Shown one piece after another: positions 17,623-26,482 of a DNA stretch of 64,000 bases; the stretch's first letter is position 1, and each line of letters starts with the position of its first letter. A program made the position numbers and the translations under genes. The notes beneath the pieces were generated by a model that searched no databases, was not told where the DNA came from, and saw only the letters and a list, made by a program, of their open reading frames with translations. The stretch covers positions 3,968,001 through 4,032,000 of the forward strand of contig NZ_FNLM01000034.1 of NCBI RefSeq assembly GCF_900105725.1. The letters are read 5' to 3'. The stretch comes from Gordonia westfalica. GTDB lineage: Bacteria; Actinomycetota; Actinomycetes; Mycobacteriales; Mycobacteriaceae.

Positions 17623-18188
17623 AGGAGATCGGGGATCTCGTTCTGGACGCAGCCAGGGTCTGCCTGCTGCGAAATGGCGGTCGCAAGGTGACCGTCTCAG
17701 AGGTCGCCCGCCAGGCAGGGGTGAGTCGTCCCACCGTCTACCGACGCTGGACCGACATCACCGAGATCATCCGCGATCTGCTCACCCGCGAGGTTCTCAC
17801 CATCGTCGACGCCGTGCTCGGTGAGCGCGGTGAACCCCAGGATCTCGACGCGTTGGCCGACCAGGTCGTGACCGTGGTCGGGGCGTTGCGCGACAGCGAA
17901 TTGATGTCCTCACTGTGGCGTGAGCAGCGGGAATTCATGGCGCCGTATGTGTTCGAGCGTCTCGGCACGAGTCAGCAGGGTGTCCTCGCGCTGCTGGCGG
18001 ACCTGCTGGCGCACGGACAGGGACGCAAGCAGGTACGTGCCGGCGACGCCAAGCGGATGGCGTCGATGGTGCTGTTGATCGCGCAGAGTTTCCTGCAGTC
18101 GGGCGCCCTGGTCTCGGACATCCTGGCCGAGGGATGGGGCACCGAACTCCACAGCGTGATCGTCGGCTACCTGCGACCGGTGACATGA
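17607..18188 (+). CDS. TetR-family regulator upstream of glpD
   Basis: 193 aa. The helix-turn-helix region is near residues 25-55 (KVTVSEVARQAGVSRPTVYR), unusually well matched to the consensus; the rest is a helical ligand domain. An in-frame GTG at 17595 would add four residues, but the ATG at 17607 is preferred because it gives a conventional MSIRNEE start. It is 13 bp upstream of glpD on the same strand and very likely co-transcribed. The triad lipid kinase, tetR, glpD matches M. tuberculosis Rv2252-Rv2250c-Rv2249c, so glycerol-3-phosphate or a lipid derivative may be the signal. Confidence 0.87.
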   Translation: MSIRNEEIGDLVLDAARVCLLRNGGRKVTVSEVARQAGVSRPTVYRRWTDITEIIRDLLTREVLTIVDAVLGERGEPQDLDALADQVVTVVGALRDSELMSSLWREQREFMAPYVFERLGTSQQGVLALLADLLAHGQGRKQVRAGDAKRMASMVLLIAQSFLQSGALVSDILAEGWGTELHSVIVGYLRPVT

Positions 18189-18201
18189 GGAGGTCCTGCT
18201 G

Positions 18202-19743
18202 ATGGCCACCTTGTCGGTCCGGACCCGCCGGCGTGCCCTCGAGTCGATGGCGTCGAGCACCGAACCCCTCGACCTGCTCGTCGTGGGCGGCGGTATCACC
18301 GGTGTCGGTGTCGCGCTCGACGCCGCGACGCGTGGCCTGCGTGTCGCCCTAGTCGAGCAGGGTGACCTCGCCTCCGGCACCTCGCGGTGGAGCAGCAAAC
18401 TCGTGCACGGCGGACTCCGGTACCTCGCGAAGGGCGATGTCCGGATCGCCCGCGAGAGTGCCGTCGAGCGGCATCATCTGATGACATCTATTGCGCCGCA
18501 CCTGATCTCGCCGCTCCGGCAGATACTCCCCGATCGTGGTGAACGGCAGAAATCGGTCCTTCGCGTCGGTATGCGTGCCGGAGATCTCCTGCGCCGCAAC
18601 GCCGGTACGCCGAGCTCGTTGTTGCCGCCGCCCTCGCGCCTGTCGGTGATGGAGACACTCGGGCGCTTCCCGACCCTCTCGCCGGAGGGACTGTGTGGAG
18701 GGATCTCGACGACCGACGGGCAACTGATCGACGACGCCCGGCTCGTCGTCGCGGTGGCACGCACCGCGGCCGCGTTCGGCGCGCTGATCTGCACTCATAC
18801 CCGCGCCGACCGGGTCGACGGTCGGGGGGCCGCGGTCACCGATCTGCTCTCGGGCGAGTCCTTCGACGTCGGCGCGCGGATGGTCGTGAACGCCACCGGC
18901 GTCTGGTCCGGGGCCGTCGACGACTCGATCGCGGTACAGCCGAGTCGCGGAACGCATCTCGTCGTGGACGCGGCCACACTGGGCAATCCGACCGCGTCGC
19001 TGACCGTGCCGGTGGGAAAGTCGTTGTCCCGGTATGTCTTCGCGTTACCAGCGCAGTTGGGTCGGGTCTACATCGGCGTCACCGATGTCGCAGCCCCGGG
19101 CCCGATCCCGGATGTCCCCACACCCGCTGACTCCGAGATCGACTTCCTGCTCGACGCGATCAACCCGGCGCTGACCCGGACACTCGGCCGGTCCGACATC
19201 GTCGGGGTGTTCGCCGGTCTGCGACCACTTGTCTACGAGCGTGGAAACGCCGGGGACGGCGGGTCGGATGGCCTCGCGGATGTCAGTCGCCGGCACCGTG
19301 TCCGGGTCCGCGGCGACGGTCTGGTGACCGTACTCGGCGGCAAACTCACCACCTACCGGCGGATGGCCGAGGATGCGGTCGATGCCGCCCTGGCGACCAC
19401 CGAAATGACCGCGGGTGAGTGTGTCACCACCACAACAGCACTGGTCGGCGCGTTGCGGGACCCGCGTGAGGAGGGCCTTCCGGCGTCGCTGGTGGCGCGG
19501 TTCGGCGGAGAGGCTCCGACGGTCGTCGAGACCGCAACCGTCGATCGGCCGCTGGAGCCGATCGCGCCCGGCATCGACGTCACCCGCGCCGAGATCGAGT
19601 TCGCGGTCACGCACGAGGGTGCCCTCGACGTCGACGACGTCCTGCACCGGCGCACGCGTATCGGCCTGGTTCAGCGCGACGCGGACCTCGCCCGACCGGA
19701 GATCGAGAAAATCGTCGCGCAGGTGCTCCCCACCGCCGGCTGA
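18202..19743 (+). CDS. glpD: glycerol-3-phosphate dehydrogenase, FAD-dependent
   Basis: 513-aa flavoenzyme oxidising glycerol-3-phosphate to dihydroxyacetone phosphate at the membrane, passing electrons to quinone. The FAD-binding VVGGGITGVGVALDAATRG is at residues 27-45, followed by the family signature GTSRWSSKLVHGGLRYL. A second signature, FAGLRPL, comes before LGGKLTTYRRMAEDAV, and the C-terminal GlpD cap domain is present. Length and composition match M. tuberculosis GlpD1. AGGAGG precedes the ATG. It converges on the PLP-enzyme gene with only 6 bp between stops; no terminator hairpin was recognised there. Confidence 0.94.
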   Translation: MATLSVRTRRRALESMASSTEPLDLLVVGGGITGVGVALDAATRGLRVALVEQGDLASGTSRWSSKLVHGGLRYLAKGDVRIARESAVERHHLMTSIAPHLISPLRQILPDRGERQKSVLRVGMRAGDLLRRNAGTPSSLLPPPSRLSVMETLGRFPTLSPEGLCGGISTTDGQLIDDARLVVAVARTAAAFGALICTHTRADRVDGRGAAVTDLLSGESFDVGARMVVNATGVWSGAVDDSIAVQPSRGTHLVVDAATLGNPTASLTVPVGKSLSRYVFALPAQLGRVYIGVTDVAAPGPIPDVPTPADSEIDFLLDAINPALTRTLGRSDIVGVFAGLRPLVYERGNAGDGGSDGLADVSRRHRVRVRGDGLVTVLGGKLTTYRRMAEDAVDAALATTEMTAGECVTTTTALVGALRDPREEGLPASLVARFGGEAPTVVETATVDRPLEPIAPGIDVTRAEIEFAVTHEGALDVDDVLHRRTRIGLVQRDADLARPEIEKIVAQVLPTAG

Positions 19744-19749
19744 AACCCC

Positions 19750-20841
19750 TCAATACCCCATGGTGCGCAACGCATCTGCGAGACGGTCGAGGTCCTCCCG
19801 CTGCACGTCGAGGTGCGGGCTGAGCCGCAGGACGGGCGTCTCGGTTGCCAGCGGTGCCCGCCAAGCGTCGGCCGCGGTGATCAGGATGCCCAGCGCGAGC
19901 AGTTTGTCGCGGGCCGCGGCGAGGTCCTCGAACTGCCATCCGGGCGGCGGCGCGAGGGTCACGATCGCCGATGGCTCGTCGAGCGGCTCGAGGACCTCCC
20001 AGCTGGCGATGCCGTGCAGTCGCTCGCGGGTGGCCCTGCCGATCATCGCCAGCTCACGGAACACCCGCTGCTGTCCGATGTCGAGGAGTTCGCGGACCGC
20101 GATCCCGAGCCCGAGTCGGCCGGCGATGAACGCGTCGGAGCCGTCGATCTCGACCGGCCGCAACGAATCTCGGCGTACCGCGACGAACCCGACACCACGT
20201 GGGCCGGTGAGCCACTTGCGGCTGGTGCCGTAGACGACATCGGCGCCGGTGACGGTGGGGACGTGCCCGACGGACTGGGCCATGTCGACCACCACGGGCA
20301 CGCCGACGCGGTGCGCGAGTTCGACGATCCGCGCAACCGGCTGCACTGCACCGGACATCGAACCGATGTGGCAGACGTGGATGAAGTCGGGCTGCTCGAA
20401 CTGCAGCATGTTCTCGAGCGCATCGGTGTCGACGTGGCCGTACACGTCGCCGTCGGGCATGGTGCGCACGGCGTAGCCGCGGCGCTCGAACTCCTCGAGG
20501 TTGGGGCCGAACTCGTTCTTGGCCACCCAGACCGTCGAGGTGACGGGCAGACTCCAGTTGGTCAGCAGGGCCCGCAGAGCTGCGCGGGCACTCTCACGGA
20601 AGATGATCTCATCGGGCGTGTGTCCGATGAGGGCCGCGAGATTGCGTGTGTCGCGGGCGATTTCCTCGGCACGGTCGTCAGCGGCGACGTAGGAGCCGCG
20701 TTCGGTCTCGCGCCACAGGTGTGCGGTCATCGCACCGATCACGGCATACGACGATCGTCCGGCGGACGCGGAGTCGAGATGCGCGAGGGCCGGTTTCAGC
20801 CGGGCCGCATGCCATTGCTCGCCGAGGTCGCTGACGTACAT
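19750..20841 (-). CDS. class V aminotransferase-fold PLP enzyme, EgtE-like
   Basis: 363 aa with the fold of class V aminotransferases and cysteine desulfurases. The PLP lysine is expected in YGTSRKWLTGPRGVGF, with the Asp/His of VVVDMAQSVGH upstream. Opening residues (VSDLGEQWHAAR then HLDSASAGRSSYAVIGA) resemble EgtE, the lyase that ends ergothioneine synthesis in mycobacteria, where HLDS also occurs. The rest of the egt genes are not adjacent, so an ergothioneine role is only a hypothesis. Alternatives are a generic desulfurase-like lyase or a kynureninase-like enzyme. Confidence 0.68.
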   Translation of the reverse strand: MYVSDLGEQWHAARLKPALAHLDSASAGRSSYAVIGAMTAHLWRETERGSYVAADDRAEEIARDTRNLAALIGHTPDEIIFRESARAALRALLTNWSLPVTSTVWVAKNEFGPNLEEFERRGYAVRTMPDGDVYGHVDTDALENMLQFEQPDFIHVCHIGSMSGAVQPVARIVELAHRVGVPVVVDMAQSVGHVPTVTGADVVYGTSRKWLTGPRGVGFVAVRRDSLRPVEIDGSDAFIAGRLGLGIAVRELLDIGQQRVFRELAMIGRATRERLHGIASWEVLEPLDEPSAIVTLAPPPGWQFEDLAAARDKLLALGILITAADAWRAPLATETPVLRLSPHLDVQREDLDRLADALRTMGY

Positions 20842-20945
20842 AGGGCCTCAACCTACCGGGTACCGGCGAGCTCGGTCACACGCCGGGGGTGATGTGGCAT
20901 GCGATCGATGGAACCGGCCGGGGTGGTGCATGCGTCCAAGAACGC

Positions 20946-21497
20946 ATGGACCCGGTGATCGAGTACTTCTTCGGGCCCGGCGACGGTTCGACGACCCGCT
21001 GGTCCACTCCTGCCGACGCCACATTCGGCGACTCCGGACCCGACGCCGTCCGACTCGACTTCGACGGCGACGGCCGACTCGATGACGCCATGTGGGACAC
21101 CGATGCCGACGGCGTCGCCGATGTCGCCGCTCTGGACACCGATGACGACGACCTGCCGGACGCGTTCTACCGCGACTCGGGTGCGGGATTGTGGGACCGG
21201 CCCGTCGATCGGGACGAACCGGGCGCCGGTCTTGCTCCCGACCCGGCGGCCGAAGACGCCGAGTCGGGTGAAGGCGACGGGCCGGGGGTCCTGCGACTCG
21301 ACCTCGACGCCGACGGAGACACCGAAGCCGAGCTCGTCGGATCGGAGAAGGGCGGCCGGATCCTGGCCGAGCGCCTGTACATCGACTCCGACGGTGACGG
21401 TGACACCGACGTCGTCCTGGTGGATCTGAACGGGGACGGCGTCGCCGACGCGGCCTACGACAAGCGCGATCCGCGGTTCACGCGGCGGGGTCGGTGA
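20946..21497 (+). CDS. Asp-rich protein with DxDxDG-type repeats, function unknown
   Basis: 183 aa, strongly acidic. It is built from short repeats such as DFDGDGRLDDAMWD, DTDADGVADVAALD, DLDADGDTEAEL and DSDGDGDTDVVLVDLNGDG, which look like EF-hand or thrombospondin-type-3 calcium loops. No signal peptide or membrane segment is seen, so if real it is cytosolic. The ATG at 20946 is chosen over an upstream start because MDPVIEYFFGPGDG matches the repeat-protein style. Its last 20 bp overlap the 3' end of the MFS gene on the other strand. Calcium binding is inferred from the motif pattern alone. Confidence 0.7.
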   Translation: MDPVIEYFFGPGDGSTTRWSTPADATFGDSGPDAVRLDFDGDGRLDDAMWDTDADGVADVAALDTDDDDLPDAFYRDSGAGLWDRPVDRDEPGAGLAPDPAAEDAESGEGDGPGVLRLDLDADGDTEAELVGSEKGGRILAERLYIDSDGDGDTDVVLVDLNGDGVADAAYDKRDPRFTRRGR

Positions 21498-22827
21498 CGG
21501 CCTGTCGGCTCGCCGCGGGTTCGCCGGCTGCTTCGGCGCGGTTGTAGAGGGCGCGTACCGCCACCATGCCCAGCAGGTAGAGCGCCACCCCCAGGACGAC
21601 GAGCACGGTCGCGTGACCGTCCGCGGGGATCGCCAGCGCGGCCACGGTGACGGCGCCGACATAGGCGATGTTGAACACCGCGTCCTGCACGGAGAACACC
21701 TGACCGCGTACCGCGTCGCCGACGTCGACCTGCATGGCGACGTCGCCGCACAACTTGGCGACCTGCCCGATCAGACCCAACACGAAGGCCGACCCGCAGA
21801 TCACGGCGAAGTGGAACCCCAGGACCGTGACCTCGGCGATCGCTCCGACAGCCAACGCACACATCAGCGTCGTGAATCTCCCGACGCGGCCCACCGCGAT
21901 CGGGGTGATCACCGCGGCGAGGAGGGCACCGGCGCCGGTGAACCCGATGACCAGGCTGACCCGATCGAGTCCGTCGCCGGGTCCCATCTGCCGCGTCAGC
22001 ACCAGGATCATGAGCGTGTTCATCCCGAACACGAGTCGGTGGGCGCCGATGGCCGACAACGCTGCCGCCACCGTCTTGTGGGTCGCCACCGCACGGGCGC
22101 CGTGCCACAGACCGACCGAGACCGCATGGAACGCCGACCTGCCCGGATCGTCGGGTTCGTCGGGACCCAGTTGCAGCGGCCGGAAGCCGTGGGCCAGACC
22201 GCCGGACACGACGGCCAGCACGATCCCGGCCAGCATCGTGAGTGCACTTCCCGAGTTGTCGTCGCCGAAGATCGCGCGCAGACCCAGTGTGATCCCGAGT
22301 CCCACGCTCAGCATCGCGCCGCCGAGCGTGGTGAACAATGCGTTGGTCGCCACGATCACCTCGCGTCTGGCGACGTGCGGAAGTCCGGCAGACAGGCCGG
22401 CCGCGACGAACCGACTCGCGCCGGTGGCGGCGAGCGCCGAGATCAGCACCACCACGTCCGGTGCGCCGGATGCGACCGCGATCGCGACGAGTCCGATGAT
22501 CGCGCCGCGTAACAGGTTCGCGTACAGCAGCACATTGCGCCGATCCCAGTGATCGAGCAGCGCGCCGGCGAACGGACCGATGAGTGAATACGGCAGCAGC
22601 AACACCGCGAGACCGCCGGCGACGGCGAGCGGATCCGCGTGCCGTTCGGGGTTGAAGAGGATGCTTCCGACAAGTGCGGCCTGGAAGATCCCGTCGGTGA
22701 CTTGGCTCGATAGACGAACGAACAGCAACCGTCCCAGACCTGGTGAGTGACGGAGCGAATCGATGAACCCCGACCACCCTCGGCGGTGGCTCACCTCGGT
22801 GCTGTTCACCTGTTCAAGCGTACTCAC
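21478..22827 (-). CDS. MFS transporter
   Basis: 449 aa, about 12 hydrophobic segments, drug/solute transporter of the major facilitator superfamily. LLLPYSLIGPFAGALLDHWDRRNVLLY carries the loop between helices 2 and 3 in the usual GPFAGALLDHWDRR form. By position opposite yqgE it corresponds to M. tuberculosis Rv0037c. The frame is open far upstream to 23736, but that part lies antisense to yqgE. The GTG at 22827 is chosen, although GTG at 22809 is also possible. It is divergent from yqgE with 63 bp between the starts. Substrate unknown. Confidence 0.85.
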   Translation of the reverse strand: MSTLEQVNSTEVSHRRGWSGFIDSLRHSPGLGRLLFVRLSSQVTDGIFQAALVGSILFNPERHADPLAVAGGLAVLLLPYSLIGPFAGALLDHWDRRNVLLYANLLRGAIIGLVAIAVASGAPDVVVLISALAATGASRFVAAGLSAGLPHVARREVIVATNALFTTLGGAMLSVGLGITLGLRAIFGDDNSGSALTMLAGIVLAVVSGGLAHGFRPLQLGPDEPDDPGRSAFHAVSVGLWHGARAVATHKTVAAALSAIGAHRLVFGMNTLMILVLTRQMGPGDGLDRVSLVIGFTGAGALLAAVITPIAVGRVGRFTTLMCALAVGAIAEVTVLGFHFAVICGSAFVLGLIGQVAKLCGDVAMQVDVGDAVRGQVFSVQDAVFNIAYVGAVTVAALAIPADGHATVLVVLGVALYLLGMVAVRALYNRAEAAGEPAASRQAVTDPAA

Positions 22828-22890
22828 CGACGGGTTGTCGACCGCGGACTGTGTCGACCCGGGACTCGACGAACGTGCGATGATGACTGA

Positions 22891-23568
22891 GTGGCGGGCG
22901 GTGACGACGCAGACGATCCCACACCGGAATTCCGCTCCGGGGATCCTTCGGCGGGAAGCGGTGACACTGGACGCATGCCAGGTGTCCCGTGGGATGCGGA
23001 CCCCACCCATCGCGTCCGCCCCGGAACCGCGCTGATCGCGTCGACCGATCTCATCGAGCCGACCTTCGCGCGCACGGTCATCTACGTCATCGAGCACAAC
23101 GAGGCGGGCAGTCTCGGCGTCATCCTCAACCGCATGAGCCAGACCGCGGTGCACAACCTGCTGCCCCAGTGGACGGACATCGCGGCCTCCCCCCGGGCGC
23201 TCTACATCGGCGGTCCGGTCAAGCAGGACGCGGCGCTGTGCCTCGGCGTGATGAAGCACGGCCACGACGTCGAGGATCATCCCGCTCTGCGCCCGGTCGA
23301 CGGTCGTGTCGTCCTCGTCGACCTCGACGCCGATCCGGAACCGCTCGCCGAGGTGCTCGTGGGCGTGCGCATCTTCGCGGGGTACAGCGGATGGGGAATC
23401 GGACAGCTCGATGATGAACTGGACCAGTTCAGCTGGATGCTCGCCTCCGCACTCCCCCGCGACCTGCTGGCCCCACCCGCAACCGACGTCTGGTTCGACA
23501 TTCTCCGCCGGCAGCCCTGGCCGATGCCGCTGCTCGCAACGCATCCGATCGACCTCAGCCTGAACTGA
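22891..23568 (+). CDS. YqgE/AlgH family protein (UPF0301)
   Basis: 225 aa. The YqgE core begins near residue 40 (VRPGTALIASTDL) and contains the typical HNEAGSLGVILNR, YIGGPVKQDAALCL and FAGYSGWGIGQLDDEL. About 35 residues before it are acidic and disordered. The family has a known fold but no agreed biochemical function. It occupies the place of M. tuberculosis Rv0038, divergent from the MFS gene, with leuS following further on; here four extra genes lie between yqgE and leuS. GTG start. Confidence 0.9.
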   Translation: MAGGDDADDPTPEFRSGDPSAGSGDTGRMPGVPWDADPTHRVRPGTALIASTDLIEPTFARTVIYVIEHNEAGSLGVILNRMSQTAVHNLLPQWTDIAASPRALYIGGPVKQDAALCLGVMKHGHDVEDHPALRPVDGRVVLVDLDADPEPLAEVLVGVRIFAGYSGWGIGQLDDELDQFSWMLASALPRDLLAPPATDVWFDILRRQPWPMPLLATHPIDLSLN

Positions 23569-23634
23569 CCGTGCCCGTTGCTCCGCGGGAGCGCACCCCT
23601 TGTCGTGCTGTTCCGCGGGGCGCACCCCTGCTGC

Positions 23635-23674
23635 CTGAGGTGCGAGGAGCGAAAGCGACGAGCCACGAAGGCCC
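23635..23674 (+). repeat. single copy of the GAGGTGCGAGGAGCG intergenic repeat
   Basis: One 40-bp unit beginning TGAGGTGCGAGGAGCG and ending GACGAGCCACGAAGGC, the same sequence found as tandem arrays after leuS and before the FMN glutamate-synthase gene. It lies in the 252-bp gap after yqgE. Just before it (about 23580-23634) are two imperfect copies of a stretch containing CCGCGGGxGCGCACCCCT. No promoter was recognised in the rest of this gap. Confidence 0.8.
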
Positions 23675-23820
23675 GGTGAGCCGGACGCCAAAACCCAGCG
23701 AGCACCCGGCCGACCGCTGGTGACCCACATCACCACCGATGCTAAGTTGTGATCGCTTGATCAGGTATCGCCGCGACGACGCTCGACCGTCGGCGCGGCG
23801 CATCACACGCGGGGGTGTGT

Positions 23821-25863
23821 ATGGGCGGGTCGTCGAAGAGTGTTCGTCTGCTGGCGGGGGTGATCGCACTCGTCGCGGTGCTGGTCGCGCCGACCGTGGT
23901 CGCGGGTGCCGCGCCGAGTGGACCGACGGGAGGGGCTCCTGCCGCCCGTTGGGCGGCGAGCCATGACGGCCCGCAACCCTACGCCGGCGTGAACGTCTCC
24001 TGGGACGTCCCGATCCGGATGAGTGACGGCACCGTCCTGCGCGCGAACGTCTACCGGCCCGCCGATGCACGCGAGCGCCCGACGTCGACGAGGACGCCGG
24101 TCATCGTGAACATGACCCCGTACACCAAGCTGATCACCACGGTCGGTTCGGCGGTCACGCAGCACCCGGTGCTCGAGCCGTTCCTGCTGCAGATCGCCCG
24201 ATCCATCAACCTGTCGGGCACGCCGATCGACGGCATCAACGACATCGCACACACGCTGCGCGACGGTGGCGCCAAGACCTTCCTCGTCGACTTCGACCTC
24301 GTCCGCAGCGGCTACACCCAGGTGGTCGTCGACGTGCGCGGCACGGGCTTCTCGCAGGGCAAGTGGGATGTCTTCCAGGACCGCGAGCAGCGCGACACCG
24401 TCGAGGTCATCGACTGGGCGTCGAAGCAGCGGTGGTCCAACGGCAAGGTCGGCATGTCGGGTGTGTCCTACTCCGCGATCAACCAGATCCAGGCCGCCAA
24501 CAAGAACCCGAAGGCGCTGAAGGCGATCTTCCCGGTCGAGCCGGGCGGCGATCTGATCCGCGACATCGTCGCTCCGGGCGGCGCATTGGGTGTCGGCTTC
24601 CTGCCGATGTGGTTGACGCTGGTCAACACCACCAAGATGATCCCGAACGTGGCGTCGATGCTGAACGGCACCTTCGACTGGAAGTGGCTCGCCGACCGGA
24701 TCTCCGATCCCCTGACGTTCTATCCGCAGCTGTTCTCGGCGCTGCTCACCCCCGACGTCGCGTCGGTACCCCCGGAGCTGAAGGAGTTGCTGGAGAACAA
24801 CTCCGAACCCCGTTCGGCCTGGCTGGACCGTGCCGAGAAGATCACCACGCCGACGTTCATCTACGGCGGCTGGTTCGACCTGTTCACCAACTCCGAAGTC
24901 CGCATGTACAACAAGATCCCGCTGCCGCCGGGCCGCAAGCAGCTGATCATGGGCGACGGTTATCACCTCACCATCGGCGGCGGACAGCAGGGACGGGCCG
25001 GCACGCCGCCGCGCCTCGACGTGCTGCAGAAGGCGTGGTTCGACAAGTGGCTCAAGGGAATCGACAATGGCATCGACTCCTACGGTCCGGTGCAGCTCAA
25101 GCAGGTCGGTGACTCCTGGATCACCGCACAGCAGTTCCCGCGCGCCGGGATGGAGCGCCAGCGCCTCTATCTGAGCGACCGTCGTAGCGGAACCGCCGCC
25201 CACGCGGTCCGCGACGGCAGCCTGACCACGAAGGCCCCGCAGTCGCGTGCACGTATGACCATCGCGCCCGGGCTCGCACCCATGTGTTCACGCGACGCCG
25301 CACAACAGTTGGCCGGCGCGCTGGCGATCTTCCCGTTCTGCGCCGACGACGCCCGGATCTCCGAACGCGCCGCACTCTCGTTCACCACTCCCCCGCTCAC
25401 GACGACGCGCAGCGTGTCCGGCTACTCGAACGTCCGGCTGAACACCGTCCTCGACGCCACCGACGGGTACTGGACGGCCACCCTCAACGACGTCGCACCC
25501 GACGGCACGTCGAAGGTGATCTCCTCCGGACAGGTGATGGCGTCGCTGCGCGGATATGACCGCGGGGCATCACAATTCGCGCCCAACGGAGACGTGATCG
25601 ACCCGTTCTACGACCTCACGCTGTCCACCCGCCAGCCGGTGGCGCCGGGACGACCGGTCAGCATCGACATCGGGCTGCTGCCCACCGAGGCGATCGTGAA
25701 GCCTGGTCACCGCCTGCGCGTCGACGTGTTCGCTATGAACTTCCCTCGCGGTCTTCCGTTGCGGCCGTTGCTCAACGAGTCCGGGCTGAAGCCGCAGCAC
25801 ATCCAGCTCGACCCGAGTCGCCCGAGCTTCGTGAATCTGCCGCTGTCGACGCCGCTGGGCTGA
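23821..25863 (+). CDS. secreted CocE/NonD-family alpha/beta hydrolase
   Basis: 680 aa. An N-terminal signal peptide (VRLLAGVIALVAVLVAPTVV then AGAAPSG) indicates export. The X-Pro dipeptidyl-peptidase-like hydrolase domain follows: VVVDVRGTGFSQGKWD, nucleophile Ser in GMSGVSYSAINQ, Asp in YGGWFDLFTN, and a His in GDGYHLTIGG as probable third triad member. The C-terminal third is the jelly-roll domain of the family (GHRLRVDVFAMNFPR). Members cleave esters, amides or glutaryl-type beta-lactam side chains; the substrate here is unknown. ATG 23821 is preferred to GTG 23815 from spacing to the GGGGG upstream. Confidence 0.87.
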   Translation: MGGSSKSVRLLAGVIALVAVLVAPTVVAGAAPSGPTGGAPAARWAASHDGPQPYAGVNVSWDVPIRMSDGTVLRANVYRPADARERPTSTRTPVIVNMTPYTKLITTVGSAVTQHPVLEPFLLQIARSINLSGTPIDGINDIAHTLRDGGAKTFLVDFDLVRSGYTQVVVDVRGTGFSQGKWDVFQDREQRDTVEVIDWASKQRWSNGKVGMSGVSYSAINQIQAANKNPKALKAIFPVEPGGDLIRDIVAPGGALGVGFLPMWLTLVNTTKMIPNVASMLNGTFDWKWLADRISDPLTFYPQLFSALLTPDVASVPPELKELLENNSEPRSAWLDRAEKITTPTFIYGGWFDLFTNSEVRMYNKIPLPPGRKQLIMGDGYHLTIGGGQQGRAGTPPRLDVLQKAWFDKWLKGIDNGIDSYGPVQLKQVGDSWITAQQFPRAGMERQRLYLSDRRSGTAAHAVRDGSLTTKAPQSRARMTIAPGLAPMCSRDAAQQLAGALAIFPFCADDARISERAALSFTTPPLTTTRSVSGYSNVRLNTVLDATDGYWTATLNDVAPDGTSKVISSGQVMASLRGYDRGASQFAPNGDVIDPFYDLTLSTRQPVAPGRPVSIDIGLLPTEAIVKPGHRLRVDVFAMNFPRGLPLRPLLNESGLKPQHIQLDPSRPSFVNLPLSTPLG

Positions 25864-25983
25864 GCGAACGTCCTCCACCTTCATCATTTTGGACGATTGT
25901 TGCCCGGTTGGTCGGCTGTCTAACGTGCATTTTCCAGACGCCGAGAATCGGGTCGAACTGAGGTGTAAACGGAGGTCTCGCAG

Positions 25984-26454
25984 GTGGATCAAGACAAGTT
26001 CGGATATCTCACCAAGTCGGTGTTCAGTCGATCCGCGACCGGCGCAGGCGAGTTCGTGTCCACTCTCCAGTACACGAACGACGGTGTCCTCGCGATCGCC
26101 GGGGAGTCGACCGGCAAGCTCGGCTTCGGGATCGCCTCAAACCTCACCCCCTCTCCCGAGCTCCTGATGGTCGTCGACGAGTGCAACAAACTGATGGACT
26201 TCGGGCATTACTGGCTTGCCGAGGGGTCTGACAACCGCCATTGGTGTCTGATCTGCGGCTTCAAGCTTCCCTACGCCACAACGGCGCCCGAGCACGTAGT
26301 CGACCTGGCCGCGGGTGTTGCAATCAACGGTGGACGTGCCGCGCTGGTGAACGTCATCCGGGCCAAACTCGCCAACATTCGCCACCAGGAGTACTGGCTA
26401 GATGGAGAGGATCCCGGCGCTCAGGCACTTGTGCTCACCAGCCACCTGGGCTAG
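25984..26454 (+). CDS. hypothetical protein, possibly YbjN-like
   Basis: 156 aa, GTG start, 121 bp after the hydrolase gene. There is no signal peptide or membrane segment. The pattern of an alpha/beta protein with VDECNKLMDFGHYWLAEG and later NGGRALV-like helices faintly recalls the YbjN/type-III-chaperone fold, but I would not assign it. Two cysteines in WCLICGF form a CxxC. Base composition is visibly less GC-rich than its neighbours, which suggests later acquisition. Confidence 0.7.
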   Translation: MDQDKFGYLTKSVFSRSATGAGEFVSTLQYTNDGVLAIAGESTGKLGFGIASNLTPSPELLMVVDECNKLMDFGHYWLAEGSDNRHWCLICGFKLPYATTAPEHVVDLAAGVAINGGRAALVNVIRAKLANIRHQEYWLDGEDPGAQALVLTSHLG

Positions 26455-26482
26455 CGGCGACGGCGGTCGGTTGGCCGCGTCC

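Noticed and set aside
22828..23736. Upstream extension of the MFS gene to 23736
   Set aside because: The extension is antisense to yqgE and lacks protein-like composition; suitable GTG starts exist at 22827 and 22809.
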